From Solenopsis invicta (lineage: Eukaryota > Arthropoda > Insecta > Hymenoptera > Formicidae), in contig NC_052671.1 in NCBI RefSeq assembly GCF_016802725.1, positions 1,675,001 through 1,739,000 of the forward strand: DNA of 64,000 bases, given 5' to 3'. Below are positions 63,512 through 64,000 of this stretch, in pieces; the stretch's first letter is position 1, and each line of letters opens with the position of its first letter. A program made the position numbers and the translations under genes. Below the pieces are notes generated by a model. The model searched no databases and was not told the DNA's origin. It saw only the letters and a list, made by a program, of their open reading frames with translations.

Positions 63512-64000
63512 CTGGAAAATAAAAAAGTTGATTAGAATATCCGTGCAAAAGTGTACGTTTCAACAATTACGTTCTGTCTTCTTTCTTATATCAAGTAGAG
63601 ATAATACATATAAATCAACTTCATGCGCAGTTTGGAGCTGCAAACCTACGCTTGAATTTGAGATAAGCTTATAACGTGACACAGAGCACGACTTCTTAAG
63701 CGTATTATTATAAATTTACTTTATTATGATTCAGTGCATGTATTAATATTAAGGAGTACATGCAAAACATTCAAATAACAGAAAGCAGAAAATCGAAAAA
63801 GAAAAGGAAACTACGCAACTCTTACAATCTTAGTTAAACGAAAACATTAAACAAACGGTCGGAAGTGTCAAAGATAAAGTTAGCGCGACGTTAATAATTT
63901 GCAAGAAATTGTCGTTGACCCCCCAGATTAAAAGTCAAAATGTTTCTAAAAATTATCTGTGTCAAGATAAGAAGTGTTGAAATACGCATGTTCTTCGAAT
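63512..64000 (-). other. abd-A: Upstream abd-A intron (partial)
   Basis: The sequence upstream of the microexon on the minus strand begins with a polypyrimidine acceptor and continues as AT-rich intron to the window edge. No YPWM-encoding exon is present. Confidence 0.75.

Noticed and set aside
1..64000. tRNA, rRNA or CRISPR features
   Set aside because: A search by eye for tRNA B-box sequences (GGTTCRANNCC) gave no complete match, and there are no regularly spaced direct repeats of CRISPR type, as expected for insect DNA.

Overview
This window looks like insect nuclear DNA: AT-rich and gene-poor, with many microsatellites and scattered GC/CpG-rich islands. The one gene I identify with confidence is the Hox gene abdominal-A (abd-A), on the minus strand. 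Its final coding exon (43064-43464) encodes a complete Antp-class homeodomain, the UbdA motif and the abd-A-type C-terminus. A 33-nt microexon (63479-63511) supplies the WM...PFDRVVC linker between the hexapeptide and the homeodomain. The two are separated by a 20,014-bp intron with consensus splice sites. The 5' exon(s), including the YPWM hexapeptide and the promoter, lie beyond base 64000. Base composition and the homeodomain flanks would fit a hymenopteran such as an ant or bee, but the sequence alone does not prove this.

Layout, left to right. 13-279 (minus) is an open frame with a good insect start context that may be a small or partial gene; I do not recognise it. About 0.4-37 kb is intergenic DNA, presumably the abd-A to Abd-B interval. 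It is AT-rich with GC-rich blocks near 0.5-0.8, 10.1-12.4, 16.0-16.6, 18.0-18.6, 20.2-20.7, 25.6-26.3 and 32.5-33.1 kb. These blocks hold Pho/YY1-type GCCAT clusters and GA tracts, as bithorax-complex control regions often do. This interval also holds a near-perfect 255-bp inverted repeat (14559-15489) that directly abuts a 78-bp palindrome (15490-15567), and a MITE-like hairpin (6708-6893). About 37.8-43.06 kb is the inferred abd-A 3' UTR. On the abd-A sense strand it carries a cluster of matches to the seeds of the Hox microRNAs miR-iab-4 and miR-iab-8, a GC-rich stem-loop, and several decayed copies of abd-A's own terminal coding sequence just after the stop codon. 43.5-63.5 kb is the large abd-A intron, with GC-rich blocks, compound CA/TA microsatellites and a short fragment resembling glutamine-fructose-6-phosphate aminotransferase.

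Taken together, the window covers the 3' half of abd-A and its downstream regulatory domain. The sequence suggests control at two levels: chromatin and enhancer elements in the intron and downstream DNA, and post-transcriptional control of the 3' UTR by iab microRNAs. Everything outside the two abd-A exons is inference from motifs.
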